Notes: generated by a model from the letters alone, not told the origin. 55,119 nt of DNA from an uncultured Candidatus Saccharibacteria bacterium (GCA_946548715.1 CAMNPZ010000004.1:1-55119), one strand, 5' to 3'. Shown: positions 33,701 through 42,620, numbered from the stretch's first letter. Translations and numbers: made by a program.

Positions 33701-33861
33701 ATATCACGCCACCAGAAACTGGTTTTATTACCAAAAACGCTTCCGGAAGCCAAGAAACTTCACGCCATGAGTTACTAATCATCGCGGCTATCGCCATTTC
33801 GCCAATCGCAGTATACGTCTTCGGTCGCCGCCAAGCTCGAAAGCGCTTCCTAAACAGGTAA
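30784..33861 (+). CDS. Wall-anchored adhesin with TQXA-like, SpaA/Cna-B and VaFE-type repeats, 1025 aa
   Basis: A large surface protein. Residues 1-35 are a signal peptide. About 50-235 resembles a thioester (TQXA) domain, with Cys in YDAYCAEPPKA, but the expected Gln block reads FTHAVIGH. About 238-600 holds three SpaA/Cna-B prealbumin-like units (KGKLTVNKTDKDTGTCT is one start). About 600-973 holds three VaFE/T-Q-ester-type repeats, each with a VVFExLY-like motif and a Cys pair. A sorting-like signal (PPETGF, about 975), hydrophobic helix and basic tail end it, so a sortase probably anchors it. It is likely used for attachment to a host cell. Confidence 0.88.
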   Translation: MFKISRRQTILRASLIGCFIVAVLSTAAYFITSTKGDTNAITQEGDNTQIFIEDGTPTIYYGSTNTRYYSANVNGESYDAYCAEPPKATPHGWTFPATTSFSNSSIANKIKLIIYLNQHKPQNSIFNGVANDSSWGEARGGESLGNKTIQQYRLFAFTHAVIGHLFGGYNSGLNSDQLSKVREVADSNGDGSLAKIINENTGGLWDAANAYQLYRTNNTGHEGIQIVVWIEQKPKPAGKIIVRKCDTEIFDKNGSCIAQGDTNFSGIKFTLFDGNTQVATKTLAGESNTVTFTELDVDKTYRIEESGSNTYYNVTSSSQSTKPTEAGVTVTFKNTIKKGKLTVNKTDKDTGTCTNSGDLSFAGTKFTLTNIAKTNATYYNGSIIAVSTPVATKTMAAGECSFTFENLPYGTYRIQETTAASGYVVDSPNNKTFTIPTNNNANITIKFENQPIRGDITFTKKDTTTNTPMANTVFEISSINSSYTENHIVVSDANGVVDTRASVNPHTNHTNGYDELYYSSEAPIAYAGYGTWFGFKSKATTPRNDVGAFPAGTYLIQELKCDTNMFCTNLNNEKKTFTISTNGQVVNLNDSGKDYWANNCADFSISTQAVDKEDGDKYLKAGENTVIKDTIDYCAKSGYTYTITGTLMDKSTGKPLLINGKTITQSLTIPSDADDCGTVEMLFPVNTSEIAGKSIVVFEKLYYKNEIKASHEDITDSDQTVDVISLGTIATDNSDDDKLIVPSTETAIKDTVSYCAIAGQPYTITGVLMDKTTGSPVLVNDEPVTQSVTFTPEQKCGTVEMVFPAIDTTAIAGHPVVVYETLYKVTSTSDPDSKEPIISHEDLEDEDQTVYLIDISTTVQPTEDGTKIFPVNADVTVTDMVHYCLQPGLEYTVTGVVMDKSTGNGLLVNSKLVEQSVTFTPTESCGEFPMEYSFNTEGLSGAQLVIFENLYHDGKLLIEHKDIDNELESFEIDITPPETGFITKNASGSQETSRHELLIIAAIAISPIAVYVFGRRQARKRFLNR

Positions 33862-33872
33862 ACACAACCGCT

Positions 33873-33904
33873 TGCTATTATACCCCATATGGGGTATAAT
33901 AGCA
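33873..33904. promoter_or_regulatory. 32-bp perfect palindrome carrying TATAAT on both strands
   Basis: Bases 33873-33888 are exactly mirrored by 33889-33904, centred on CCCCATATGGGG, with TATAAT on each strand. The plus-strand box (33895-33900) lies ten bases before tRNA-Met. It can serve as the tRNA promoter, as a hairpin after the adhesin gene, or as an operator. Confidence 0.7.
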
Positions 33905-33910
33905 TTACAC

Positions 33911-33987
33911 GGTACCGTAGCTCAGCTGGTTAGAGCGTGGGACTCATAAGCCCAAGGTCGGTGGTTCAATCCCACCCGGTACCACCA
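33911..33987 (+). tRNA. tRNA-Met, elongator type (CAU)
   Basis: The acceptor GGTACCG/CGGTACC is fully paired, unlike the initiator, and CCA is encoded. The anticodon loop is CTCATAA; the stem TGGGA/GCCCA has an A31-G39 mismatch. An Ile2 (lysidine) identity cannot be excluded by sequence but is less likely because a tRNA-Ile(UAU) is present. Confidence 0.88.
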
Positions 33988-34001
33988 GCACAAGCTCCCT
34001 A

Positions 34002-34024
34002 TAGGCCCAAGGCCTTATTTTTTT
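34002..34024 (+). terminator. Terminator of tRNA-Met
   Basis: AGGCC-CAA-GGCCT followed by TATTTTTTT. Confidence 0.7.
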
Positions 34025-34063
34025 GTCAAAATAAGCATGGATATCTATGATATAATATATGAT

Positions 34064-34453
34064 ATGAATACCAAACGTGGCTTCACTATATTAGAAATCA
34101 TAATCGTAGCGACCTTCGCAGGTCTCCTGCTTCTCCTATTTCTCGTTCAGAAATCCAACCTCGACGCCATGAAACGCGACGACAATCGCAAGACCGCCAT
34201 CAATGCCATGTATTACGCCCTCGAAGAAGATTTCTACAAAGACCATGGCTATTATCCAGAATTTATCTCCGAAGACAATCTCAAAGTCATCGACCCCAGC
34301 CTCTGGACCGACCCTGATGGGCACAACTTAGGTGACCCAGCCAGCTCTTACTCTTACGAGGCCGCCGACTGCAAAAATGGCAAATGCCAAGAATACACCC
34401 TGAAAGCCCGCCTCGAAAAAGAAGACACCTACACCAAATACAACCGCAACTAA
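34064..34453 (+). CDS. Type IV pilin/pseudopilin, 130 aa
   Basis: The N-terminus MNTKRGFTILEIIIVATFAG is a prepilin signal with Gly-Phe-Thr-Ile-Leu-Glu and a long hydrophobic helix. The small globular domain ends in a probable Cys pair loop (ADCKNGKCQEY). Its length suits a major pilin or a GspG-like pseudopilin. TGATATAAT (34051-34056) lies seven bases before the ATG, which sets the start; an in-frame ATG 27 bases upstream precedes the box. Its stop region overlaps that of the convergent PH-domain gene by four bases. Confidence 0.82.
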   Translation: MNTKRGFTILEIIIVATFAGLLLLLFLVQKSNLDAMKRDDNRKTAINAMYYALEEDFYKDHGYYPEFISEDNLKVIDPSLWTDPDGHNLGDPASSYSYEAADCKNGKCQEYTLKARLEKEDTYTKYNRN

Positions 34454-35025
34454 TCTTCTTCTCTCGTATCTTGTTTCGCTGCCGAAATCAGCTCCGTTAC
34501 GCCTCTTAGCTCCTTCGGCGAAATATCTGAATATGGGAAAGTATAAGTAGTTTCTTCCCCTACCGTAGCCAATCTAAAAGTTCCATAATGGAACATTTTT
34601 TGCATAAAATTCGTTTGTCGGAAACTTGCATCTTCCACCGACTTCAAATTAATGATATTGATAGAAGTCGACACCGGCGAATTCATTACCATCTGAATAG
34701 CATGTCTATTGGTAATATATAGTTTATTACCATTGTATATTTTGAGGGCAATCATCCAGATAATCAACGCAGTAGCCAGCAGTGCAAACAAGATAATAAA
34801 CAAGAAATTCTTTCCCATTTCATCTATCACCGTCTGATTCATCAATACAATCAAGAACGCCAACAGTATCAATACCAGACCAATAAACGTAGCGCCCCAT
34901 ATCATCCACAAACAAATCTTCGCCCTTTTAAAAAAATATTCCACATATTCGCCATCTTCCAATTTTAACCCAGGAAAATCCCTTTTACTTCGTTCGTGTC
35001 TGATTTTTGCTAGATTTTCATCCAT
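34450..35025 (-). CDS. PH-domain (bPH2-like) membrane protein, 191 aa
   Basis: An N-terminal cytoplasmic segment, two adjacent transmembrane helices (about residues 37-60 and 72-96), then a bacterial PH-like domain with KLYITNRHAIQMVMNSP (about 102-118) and IINLKSVEDASFRQ. Members of this group are widespread in CPR and Actinobacteria; the role is not settled. It has an AAGGAG ribosome site and a TGGTATAAT promoter (minus strand, 35061-35066) that overlaps the ruvB stop, giving a leader of about 30 nt. Confidence 0.75.
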   Translation of the reverse strand: MDENLAKIRHERSKRDFPGLKLEDGEYVEYFFKRAKICLWMIWGATFIGLVLILLAFLIVLMNQTVIDEMGKNFLFIILFALLATALIIWMIALKIYNGNKLYITNRHAIQMVMNSPVSTSINIINLKSVEDASFRQTNFMQKMFHYGTFRLATVGEETTYTFPYSDISPKELRGVTELISAAKQDTREED

Positions 35026-35061
35026 CTTGACTCCTTTATGGTCCAGTAGTATATAACCCCA

Positions 35062-36081
35062 TTATACCACATTTTCCTTATTTTGTAAATGTTTACGCCC
35101 CTTTTCGGTCACCACTCGCCCCTTAGGTGTCCTTGCAAGTAAGCCCATCTGCATCAAATACGGCTCATAGAAATCCTCAATCGTCGCCGCCTCATCGCCC
35201 GTCAACGCCGCAATCGTCGTCAACCCTACCGGTCGCTCTCCGTAATTCTCATACATCAGCCTCAGCATATTCCGATCTGCCGGGTCCAGCCCCAAGTAAT
35301 CAATCTCCATCATCTTCAGCGCATCCGTCGCAATCGCCACATCCACAATCCCATCCCCATTCACATCCGCATAATCTCGCACTCGCTTGAAAATCCGGTT
35401 TGCAATCCTCGGCGTCAGTCGCGACCGAGTCGCAAGCAACTTCGTCGCTTCCGGCTCAATCTTCGTCGTTAGTATCCCCGCCGTCCGGTTGATAATCTGC
35501 TCAATCTCCGGCTCTTTATAATACTCCAGCCGATGAATAATCCCAAATCTATCGCGCAAAGGCCCCGCGAGCGACCCCGTTCGCGTCGTCGCCCCAATTA
35601 CCGTAAACTTCGGCAAATCCAGCCGCACCGACCGCGCCGCCGGCCCCTTCCCTATTACAATATCTAGCTTATAATCCTCCATCGCCGAGTAAAGCACTTC
35701 TTCCACTGCTCGTCTTAACCGGTGAATCTCATCAATAAACAGCACATCACCATCTTTCAAATTCGTCAAAATCGACGCCAGGTCCCCTGCCCGCTCAATC
35801 GCCGGCCCCGAAGTCACCCTGAGCGACGCTCCTAGCTCGTGCGCAATCACCCCCGCCATCGTTGTTTTACCGAGTCCCGGTGGTCCATATAATAGCACGT
35901 GGTCGAGCGTCGAACCATCCGCCCGCTTCTTCACTGCATCAATCGCCAACTTTAAATTCCGCTTCAAATGTTCCTGCCCGATGTACTCATCAAAATTTGT
36001 CGGCCGAAGCGAAATCTCAATCTTCTCTTCTTCCGCATCCGACCCCGCAACCGTCGGCTCCACTAACCTCTCTATTGCCAT
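35062..36081 (-). CDS. ruvB: Holliday junction branch migration helicase RuvB, 339 aa
   Basis: A hexameric motor that works with RuvA to move Holliday junctions during recombination. It has LRPTNFDEYIGQEHLKRNL (about 26-44), Walker A YGPPGLGKTTMA (about 65), Walker B LFIDEIHRL (about 115), sensor GATTRTGSL (about 165) and the arginine finger region LRDRFG, and a C-terminal winged helix. The length is standard. TGATATAAT (minus strand, 36088-36093) ends six bases before the ATG: leaderless. ruvA and ruvC are not adjacent, which is common in this phylum. Confidence 0.97.
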   Translation of the reverse strand: MAIERLVEPTVAGSDAEEEKIEISLRPTNFDEYIGQEHLKRNLKLAIDAVKKRADGSTLDHVLLYGPPGLGKTTMAGVIAHELGASLRVTSGPAIERAGDLASILTNLKDGDVLFIDEIHRLRRAVEEVLYSAMEDYKLDIVIGKGPAARSVRLDLPKFTVIGATTRTGSLAGPLRDRFGIIHRLEYYKEPEIEQIINRTAGILTTKIEPEATKLLATRSRLTPRIANRIFKRVRDYADVNGDGIVDVAIATDALKMMEIDYLGLDPADRNMLRLMYENYGERPVGLTTIAALTGDEAATIEDFYEPYLMQMGLLARTPKGRVVTEKGRKHLQNKENVV

Positions 36082-36117
36082 GCCTCTATTATATCATAAC
36101 AATATTAGAGCTACATG

Positions 36118-38325
36118 TTAATCAGACGTCGAAATAACACAGCGTATATTCTTGCCATATGCCAAATCATAATAATTTCCACGGAATGGCTGCTCTACCC
36201 CATGATAAGAATCATATTTTATCCCATATGGCAAAGCCGACCAATAATGAGTATAATTTTTTTCCGTCATCGAGTCAGTCTCATTGTTGACACCTCCAGG
36301 AGAATAATATCCTCCGCTATCGCGTTCAGTACGAAGAAAAATACTTGCAGCACGTGAGACAGAACGATAACTATAATACCTAAAATGATTTAACTCCATT
36401 GCTTCATCCGCTGTAAACAAACGCCAACCCGCTGGACAAATATCGGACGGCATAGTCGAAGAGCTAACATTAGTCGCCCCGTCATAACAATATGTACCAA
36501 CGGTAGCAGCACAATAATTATAATACACTCCAATATTCTCATTTTCCGGAAAACTAATAAAAGGCATCGTTGCACCAGAATTGTATGGCCAATCGTTAGG
36601 CTTAGAAACTCCTACGCTGGTCCAACCATCCACATTGCCGCTATTACCACCATGAATATAGTTGTAGATTTCTTCGTTTGAGGCATTTGTATTTAATTCC
36701 GACATACTCGCAGCAACCGTAGAATCGGTCGGGTCCAATCTCAAATCTTCCTTAAACCAACAATTTCCATCATATAGTTTTACAATTTTATACGTATTAT
36801 TATCACGGATATCTACTACAGTAGTCTCCTCCTCTGGCGATACATTATTACACATCTTCACATCCAAATCCTGAATCACATAATAATCATTATTTTTGGT
36901 TTTCCCAGCTTCAGCATACACTTCATCAAAGGTTACAGGGTTATAGGCTCGCAATATAACCTCTGACCCAATTTTATTATAATTTTTCAATAAATAATCC
37001 TTTACTGCCTCTTCCATAGTAGGATAATAATCTATCATTTCACCATAATCTATTGATAGCATTATATCTTTTTCTTGTCCATCAACAGTAGTTTTCCATC
37101 TATCGTGCCATTCAGTAGTTTCGACATAGCTACCCGAAACAGATACAAACGAACAATCAGTACTCGGCAATTCTTCACCAACAGTGTTCGGCTGTTCTGT
37201 ATTATAAACTGGATAAATTCTAACATAGAAACCATAATCATAGCCCGATTCCGGAACACCCCAAGTCTGACTATAAATCGTTATAGTATCACCTTCAAAT
37301 GTAAAAGACTGCTGTCCTTGCATATTGCTCTCAGAGGCTATCTCTGCATAATTCTCACTAGGAGGACCTCCATCCCAAGTACCTTCTATTATCGCCACAC
37401 CAGCAGTTTCAGCAGTAATCCCATAGTCCACTACTACCTTAACTTTATCAGCATTGGGCACAGTAATAGTTTGAGAAATCCTTTCATTATCTGTGTAAGG
37501 AGTACCATTTTGTATGCCGCCGGCAGACAGATTGGAGGTCATTATCTCCTGATAAACATCACCCACGTAGGTATACCTCGCAGGCTTACACACGTTAGTA
37601 TATTTAACAGTATTAGTAGTAGAACCATCTGGGAATATCAAACCATTACCATCAAACACCACCGTAACTGCATCCCTCACTGCAGACTCGCCTACATAGT
37701 TTGGATGCACCAAAACATATTTCACCTGTCCAGTGTAAGTCCCAGCAGATTGAGTAGTTGAAATATAAGTTTGATAAGTAGATTTTAAAGTAGAACCTTC
37801 TGCATTAGTACCTAAATCTGTATTAGCGGCACGCTTAGCGACAAGCGTATAGACATCTGGCACTTCCCGAAATGAATCGAAATTATTCTGAATCACAATT
37901 GGATAAGTCGGTTCTGGAGTAGTGTCAGTGGATAACTTCATGGCCCATTGAGAATCCGCTCCACTAGTCAAAGTACCAGTCACTATATCATAAGCTGCAC
38001 CTAAGTCCGCATTAGTTAAGACGTTCTTGCCATCCGTATTATCGGTATATCCTATAGCATAAATAGCAAAACCTTCAGAATCGTTACAAAAAGCTTTCAT
38101 AGTAGTTTCACCAATAGTAGAGTCATACTGGCCATTATTAATTGTTGCATTATGTGACTGCATACCAGTACCAGACATAGTACAAGAGACTGGGACGGTA
38201 ATGTTGATTTGGTCTACGACGGAAGTATCGTCGGCAGAGACATGAGAAGAGGCAAGAGCCATTCCACTCAACAACGTTATAGTTAATAATAAAACAAGCT
38301 TATTAGAAATGTATGCGCCCTTCAT
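36118..38325 (-). CDS. Secreted FISUMP-domain surface protein, 735 aa
   Basis: A signal peptide (about 1-28) is followed by a beta-rich domain (about 35-215) of a kind common in exported proteins of this group, a long middle region (about 215-480), and a C-terminal FISUMP-like domain (Fibrobacter succinogenes major paralogous domain; about 500-735). The last has YKIVKLYDGNCWFKEDLRL, the CPAGWRLFTADEAMEL block and a closing YGKNIRCVIS. Several cysteines lie outside. No anchoring helix is visible at the C-terminus, so how it is held is unclear. TATAAT (minus strand, 38333-38338) lies seven bases before the ATG. Confidence 0.8.
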   Translation of the reverse strand: MKGAYISNKLVLLLTITLLSGMALASSHVSADDTSVVDQINITVPVSCTMSGTGMQSHNATINNGQYDSTIGETTMKAFCNDSEGFAIYAIGYTDNTDGKNVLTNADLGAAYDIVTGTLTSGADSQWAMKLSTDTTPEPTYPIVIQNNFDSFREVPDVYTLVAKRAANTDLGTNAEGSTLKSTYQTYISTTQSAGTYTGQVKYVLVHPNYVGESAVRDAVTVVFDGNGLIFPDGSTTNTVKYTNVCKPARYTYVGDVYQEIMTSNLSAGGIQNGTPYTDNERISQTITVPNADKVKVVVDYGITAETAGVAIIEGTWDGGPPSENYAEIASESNMQGQQSFTFEGDTITIYSQTWGVPESGYDYGFYVRIYPVYNTEQPNTVGEELPSTDCSFVSVSGSYVETTEWHDRWKTTVDGQEKDIMLSIDYGEMIDYYPTMEEAVKDYLLKNYNKIGSEVILRAYNPVTFDEVYAEAGKTKNNDYYVIQDLDVKMCNNVSPEEETTVVDIRDNNTYKIVKLYDGNCWFKEDLRLDPTDSTVAASMSELNTNASNEEIYNYIHGGNSGNVDGWTSVGVSKPNDWPYNSGATMPFISFPENENIGVYYNYCAATVGTYCYDGATNVSSSTMPSDICPAGWRLFTADEAMELNHFRYYSYRSVSRAASIFLRTERDSGGYYSPGGVNNETDSMTEKNYTHYWSALPYGIKYDSYHGVEQPFRGNYYDLAYGKNIRCVISTSD

Positions 38326-38390
38326 GCTTATGATTATAGTGAATTAAACGAAAAAAATCAAGTTTTTCAAGAGACAATTATTACTTCATG

Positions 38391-38415
38391 AAAAATCGGC
38401 GCCCCTCCGCCGATT
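38391..38415 (-). terminator. Terminator of dnaK
   Basis: AATCGGCG (38394-38401) with CGCCGATT (38408-38415); on the minus strand it ends in TTTTT. Confidence 0.7.
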
Positions 38416-38438
38416 AATCTACTTTTTAGTAACAAACC

Positions 38439-40343
38439 TTACTTATCAACCACTTCCCCTTCGACTGGCTCATCCGAGTCGCTACCCGAAGATTTACCAT
38501 CAGACGATTTCTTATCATCCGACTTAGCATCATCAGCACTAGCCTGATATAATTTCGCACCGATCGGCATAATCTTATCCGACAGCTCCTTCGTCGCTTC
38601 CTCGAACTTATCCTTATCCGCCGACTCGTCATTCAATACTTTACGAGCTTCCTCTACCGCCTTCTTAATCGTCTCCTTATCCTCATCGCTAATCTTATCC
38701 TTATACTCCGACGGCATTTTCTCGGCCTGATAAATCGTATTTTCTAGGTGGTTCTTTGCATCAATCGCGTCTTTTTTCTTCTTGTCTTCCTCGGCATACA
38801 TCTCGGCTTCCTTCTGTGCCTTCTCGATATCATCCTTGCTCATATTGCCAGAGTTCTGAATCGTAATTGACTGCTCCTTACCAGTTCCCTTGTCCTTCGC
38901 CGTCACATTCAAAATACCATTCGCATCGAGGTTAAACGTCACCTCAATCTGTGGCACTCCGCGTGGCGCTGGTGCAATTCCGTCCAGGATAAAGCGCCCA
39001 AGCGACTTATTATCCTTCGCGAACTCACGCTCACCCTGCAACACGTGGATTTCCACCTGTGGCTGGTTATCCGATGCGGTCGAGAATACTTCCGACTTCG
39101 ACGTTGGAATCGTAGTGTTACGATCAATCAGCGGCGTACGCACACCGCCCATCGTCTCAATACCAAGCGTCAGAGGCGTCACATCGAGTAGCAATACATC
39201 TTTCACATCACCCTGCAACACGCCACCCTGAATCGCAGCACCCACAGCCACGACTTCGTCTGGATTCACACCCTGCATTGGGTCTTTACCAAAGATTGAT
39301 TTCACTTTCTCAATCACGGCCGGCATTCTTGTCATACCACCAACCATCACGACCTCGTTGATATCCTTAGTCGAGAGCTTTGCATCCTTCAAAGCCTTCT
39401 CCACTGGTTCAGCTAGCCTGTCAAGCAAATCCGCCACCAATTCTTCTAGCTTCGCCCGTGTCAAAGTGTATTCAAAATGCTTAGGACCGTCCGCATCCGC
39501 CGACAAGAACGGCAAGTTAATATCGGTCGAGGTCGAAGACGAAAGCTCCTTCTTTGCTTTCTCGGCTTCATCCTTCACACGCTGCATCGCTGCTGCGTCA
39601 CCCTTAATGTCAATCCCAGACTCCTTCTTGAATTCGTCTACTAAGAAATTCACCAAGATATTATCAAAGTCCTCACCACCTAGGTGTGTATCACCATTGG
39701 TCGAAAGCACTTCAAACACCCCATCGCCAATATCCATGATTGATACATCAAATGTACCACCACCGAGGTCGAACACGGCAATTTTCTCATCTTTCTTACC
39801 CTCGAGACCATAAGCTAGCGCTGCTGCTGTCGGCTCGTTAATAATTCGCTTTACCTCGAGTCCAGCGATTTTACCCGCATCCTTAGTTGCTTGACGCTGC
39901 GAATCGTCAAAATACGCCGGCACTGTAATAATAGCTTCGGTTACCGGTTCACCCAAGAATGCTTCTGCATCTGCTTTAATCTTCGATAGCACCATTGCCG
40001 AGATTTCCTCTGGCGTGTATTCCTTGCCGTCCATCTCTACCGCGACACCGTTGCCTTTCTTCACAATCTTGTACGGGCTGATTTCCTTATCACGTTCGAC
40101 TTCTTTATCAGTAAATTTACGCCCAATCAAACGCTTAATCCCATAAATCGTATTCTTCGGATTCGTCACACGCTGACGCTGAGCTACTTTACCGACTAGA
40201 CGCTCGCCTTTCTTCGTCACAGCTACCACTGATGGCGTAGTTCTATCACCCTCAGCGTTCGTAATCACTTCCGGCTTACCTGCTACCATATAGGCAAATG
40301 CCGAGTTGGTTGTACCAAGGTCAATTCCAATGATTTTACTCAT
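38439..40343 (-). CDS. dnaK: Chaperone DnaK (Hsp70), 634 aa
   Basis: ATP-driven chaperone of the cytoplasm. It opens with [16 protein letters not shown], and has [15 protein letters not shown] (about 168-182), [16 protein letters not shown] (about 190-205) and the linker [18 protein letters not shown] (about 378-395). The C-terminal tail is acidic and ends EGEVVDK. The start has a GAGGAAAT ribosome site. A consensus promoter and a CIRCE element lie upstream, so it should be repressed by HrcA. No grpE, dnaJ or hrcA is in the window. It is one of few housekeeping genes here with a leader. Confidence 0.98.
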   Translation of the reverse strand: MSKIIGIDLGTTNSAFAYMVAGKPEVITNAEGDRTTPSVVAVTKKGERLVGKVAQRQRVTNPKNTIYGIKRLIGRKFTDKEVERDKEISPYKIVKKGNGVAVEMDGKEYTPEEISAMVLSKIKADAEAFLGEPVTEAIITVPAYFDDSQRQATKDAGKIAGLEVKRIINEPTAAALAYGLEGKKDEKIAVFDLGGGTFDVSIMDIGDGVFEVLSTNGDTHLGGEDFDNILVNFLVDEFKKESGIDIKGDAAAMQRVKDEAEKAKKELSSSTSTDINLPFLSADADGPKHFEYTLTRAKLEELVADLLDRLAEPVEKALKDAKLSTKDINEVVMVGGMTRMPAVIEKVKSIFGKDPMQGVNPDEVVAVGAAIQGGVLQGDVKDVLLLDVTPLTLGIETMGGVRTPLIDRNTTIPTSKSEVFSTASDNQPQVEIHVLQGEREFAKDNKSLGRFILDGIAPAPRGVPQIEVTFNLDANGILNVTAKDKGTGKEQSITIQNSGNMSKDDIEKAQKEAEMYAEEDKKKKDAIDAKNHLENTIYQAEKMPSEYKDKISDEDKETIKKAVEEARKVLNDESADKDKFEEATKELSDKIMPIGAKLYQASADDAKSDDKKSSDGKSSGSDSDEPVEGEVVDK

Positions 40344-40380
40344 ATTTCCTCACTTTCCTTTACTTTCATGTTACTTTTCG

Positions 40381-40407
40381 TTGGCACTCACACGCATCGA
40401 GTGCTAA
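40381..40407 (-). promoter_or_regulatory. CIRCE operator of dnaK
   Basis: TTGGCACTC (40381-40389), nine bases, GAGTGCTAA (40399-40407): one base away from the consensus inverted repeat bound by HrcA. It begins just after the predicted transcription start. Confidence 0.93.
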
Positions 40408-40416
40408 TTACCCTCT

Positions 40417-40445
40417 ATTGTAGCGCACTAGCACTCACTTGTCAA
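40417..40445 (-). promoter_or_regulatory. Promoter of dnaK
   Basis: On the minus strand TTGACA (40440-40445), 17 bases, TACAAT (40417-40422). The start is predicted near 40410, so the CIRCE repeat is at the 5' end of the mRNA. Confidence 0.85.
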
Positions 40446-40563
40446 GACCGCCAAGTAGAGATTAAAACACGACAATTATTCACACGCACAAATAATTCCG
40501 ACAAGAATAAAACATCTTCATAAATCCATCATCATCCCTTCGCTAACATGATATAATTATTCC

Positions 40564-41310
40564 ATGAAAATCATCTTTCCCGAACTCACCACTAATCAAA
40601 TCGCGCAAAACGCCGCCAGTCATTTTGAAGACATCGAATTCCTCCCCGCCGACTCTCTAGAACAAGCCGTCGCAATGCTCGCCGCTGGCCAAGCCGACTC
40701 CATGCTTTCCGGCCTCGACTATTCCTCACGCGACGTTGTCCTCGCCTATAAAAGCACCCTCCCTCTCGAATCAAAATACTTCTCCAGTTCTTTCATCTGC
40801 GAGAAAGCCGACCAGCTCTTAGCCCTCGCCGATGGCGGCATTAATAAACAACCCACCACCGAGCAGCTCATCACCATTGTCAAAGACACCGCCAAAACTT
40901 TCCAAGCCTACGCCGACACCACCCCACGCATCGCCATGCTTTCCTATTCCACCAACGGCTCCGGCGGTAAAAACCCCGACCTCGCTAAAATCCGCACCAC
41001 TATTACCCAAATTCGCCAAAACCACCCAAACTGGGTAATCGACGGCGAAATGCAACTCGACGCCGCCATCGACCCAGAAGTAAGCCGCAAGAAATTCCCC
41101 ACCTCAGCCATCGCAGGCAAAGCCAACATCCTCATCACTCCAGACCTCAATTCTGGCAACATCCTCTACAAATCCCTCGAACGCTTCGGCGGTTTTCACA
41201 TCGCCGGCCCCCTCATCCAAGGCTTCAAAATCCCCCTCGCCGACCTCTCCCGCGGTAGCACTATCGATGATGTTATACTAACTATTAAAGTACTAAGGAG
41301 TTTATTATGA
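40564..41310 (+). CDS. Phosphate acetyltransferase-like protein, short, 248 aa
   Basis: Belongs to the PTA/PTB fold. The C-terminal half carries the family blocks MLSYSTNGSGGKNPDLAK (about 125-142), DGEMQLDAAIDPEVSRKKFP (about 160-178), GKANILITPDLNSGNILYKS (about 185-203) and GPLIQGFKIPLADLSRGSTI (about 217-236). The usual length is about 330 residues; here the N-terminal domain is about 80 residues shorter. Pta makes acetyl phosphate from acetyl-CoA; ackA is not in the window. TGATATAAT (40552-40557) ends six bases before the ATG. Its stop overlaps the glmM start (ATGA). Confidence 0.8.
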   Translation: MKIIFPELTTNQIAQNAASHFEDIEFLPADSLEQAVAMLAAGQADSMLSGLDYSSRDVVLAYKSTLPLESKYFSSSFICEKADQLLALADGGINKQPTTEQLITIVKDTAKTFQAYADTTPRIAMLSYSTNGSGGKNPDLAKIRTTITQIRQNHPNWVIDGEMQLDAAIDPEVSRKKFPTSAIAGKANILITPDLNSGNILYKSLERFGGFHIAGPLIQGFKIPLADLSRGSTIDDVILTIKVLRSLL

Positions 41311-42620
41311 AATATTTCGGTACCGACGGTATCCGCCAAGAAGCAACCAAATTCACCCCCGACTTCCTCGCCGCCATCATCAAAGGGCTAGTCGACTACA
41401 CCAACGATAGCATCAAAATCCTCATCGGCGGCGACAACCGCGAATCCACCGAATGGATTCTCCAAGACCTCGAGACCGCTCTCGAAACTTTCGGCATCGA
41501 ATACGCCAACGTCGGCATCCTTCCTACCCCCGCCATCAATCACTGTTTCTATCACATGGGTTTCGATTTCGCCATCGACGTTACCGCCAGCCATAACCCT
41601 TACACCGACAACGGCATCAAAATCTTCGAACGCGGCGACGACTCCGGCGTCAAACTCAGTGCCAAAGGCTGCGAGTCAATTGAGCAAGCCCTCGAATCTC
41701 CAATTTCTTACACTCCCATCTCAACCAGCCTTCGCGAGGACCTCCACGACGAAGCCCTCGCTACTTATCTTGAACATCTCCGCGATTACATCGGAGACGT
41801 CAATTTTGATTCGCTTCACGTTGGCCTCGACTGCGCCAACGGCGCCACCAGTATCATCGCAAAAGAAATCTTCGAACAGCTCGGCGCCGAAGTCACCCCC
41901 ATCCACATCGACAAATCCTACAATACCAAAATCAACAAAAACTGCGGCAGCACCCACCTACACTCCCTCCAACGTCTTGTCTCCGATAAGCATCTAGGCT
42001 TCGGCATCGCTTTTGACGGCGACGGCGATCGCTGTATGCTCATCAATGAAATCGGCGAAGAAATCGACGGCGACCAAATCCTCGCCATCCTTGCAGATTA
42101 TCTCAAGCTGGACACCATCGTTACCACAGTTATGGTCAACCAAGGCCTCCTAAACTGGGCCAAGAAAAAGGGCATTAATATCGAGGTTACTCAAGTTGGC
42201 GATGCCAATGTCAAAGCCGCCATGGACAAATCCCACATCTCGCTCGGCGGGGAACAATCCGGCCACATTATCCTCCCGGGTGAACCTACTGGCGATGGCA
42301 TCCTCACTGGTCTCATAATCGCCAAAATCATCGCCGAATCGCACAAATCTCTCGGTGAATTCACTAGCAGCCTTACCAAATATCCTCAAATTACCGTTAA
42401 TATGTCCGCTACCCCCGAGCAAAAAGCCGCTCTCGGCAAGTCCAAAGCCAAATCTCTCATCGAAGATTACAATGCCAAACTCAAAACCGTCCAAGGTCGC
42501 GTCCTCGTCCGCCCCTCCGGCACCGAACCGCTAATCCGCATCACTATCTGGGGCAACGATAAAAAAGCCATTGACACCATCGCTCATAAATTGGAAAAGG
42601 AACTAAAAGGAGTTTTATGA
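41307..42620 (+). CDS. glmM: Phosphoglucosamine mutase-like, 437 aa
   Basis: Converts glucosamine-6-phosphate to glucosamine-1-phosphate for cell wall precursors. It has YFGTDGIRQEA at the start, the phosphoserine loop VTASHNPYTDNGIK (about 91-104), the metal loop FDGDGDRCMLI (about 235-245), the sugar loop GGEQSGHIILP (about 313) and the phosphate loop RPSGTEPLIRI (about 400-410). The length matches GlmM (about 440-450). It overlaps genes on both sides by four bases: pta-like before, GNAT after. glmS is at 47894, so the pathway's first two steps lie in this window. Confidence 0.9.
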   Translation: MKYFGTDGIRQEATKFTPDFLAAIIKGLVDYTNDSIKILIGGDNRESTEWILQDLETALETFGIEYANVGILPTPAINHCFYHMGFDFAIDVTASHNPYTDNGIKIFERGDDSGVKLSAKGCESIEQALESPISYTPISTSLREDLHDEALATYLEHLRDYIGDVNFDSLHVGLDCANGATSIIAKEIFEQLGAEVTPIHIDKSYNTKINKNCGSTHLHSLQRLVSDKHLGFGIAFDGDGDRCMLINEIGEEIDGDQILAILADYLKLDTIVTTVMVNQGLLNWAKKKGINIEVTQVGDANVKAAMDKSHISLGGEQSGHIILPGEPTGDGILTGLIIAKIIAESHKSLGEFTSSLTKYPQITVNMSATPEQKAALGKSKAKSLIEDYNAKLKTVQGRVLVRPSGTEPLIRITIWGNDKKAIDTIAHKLEKELKGVL

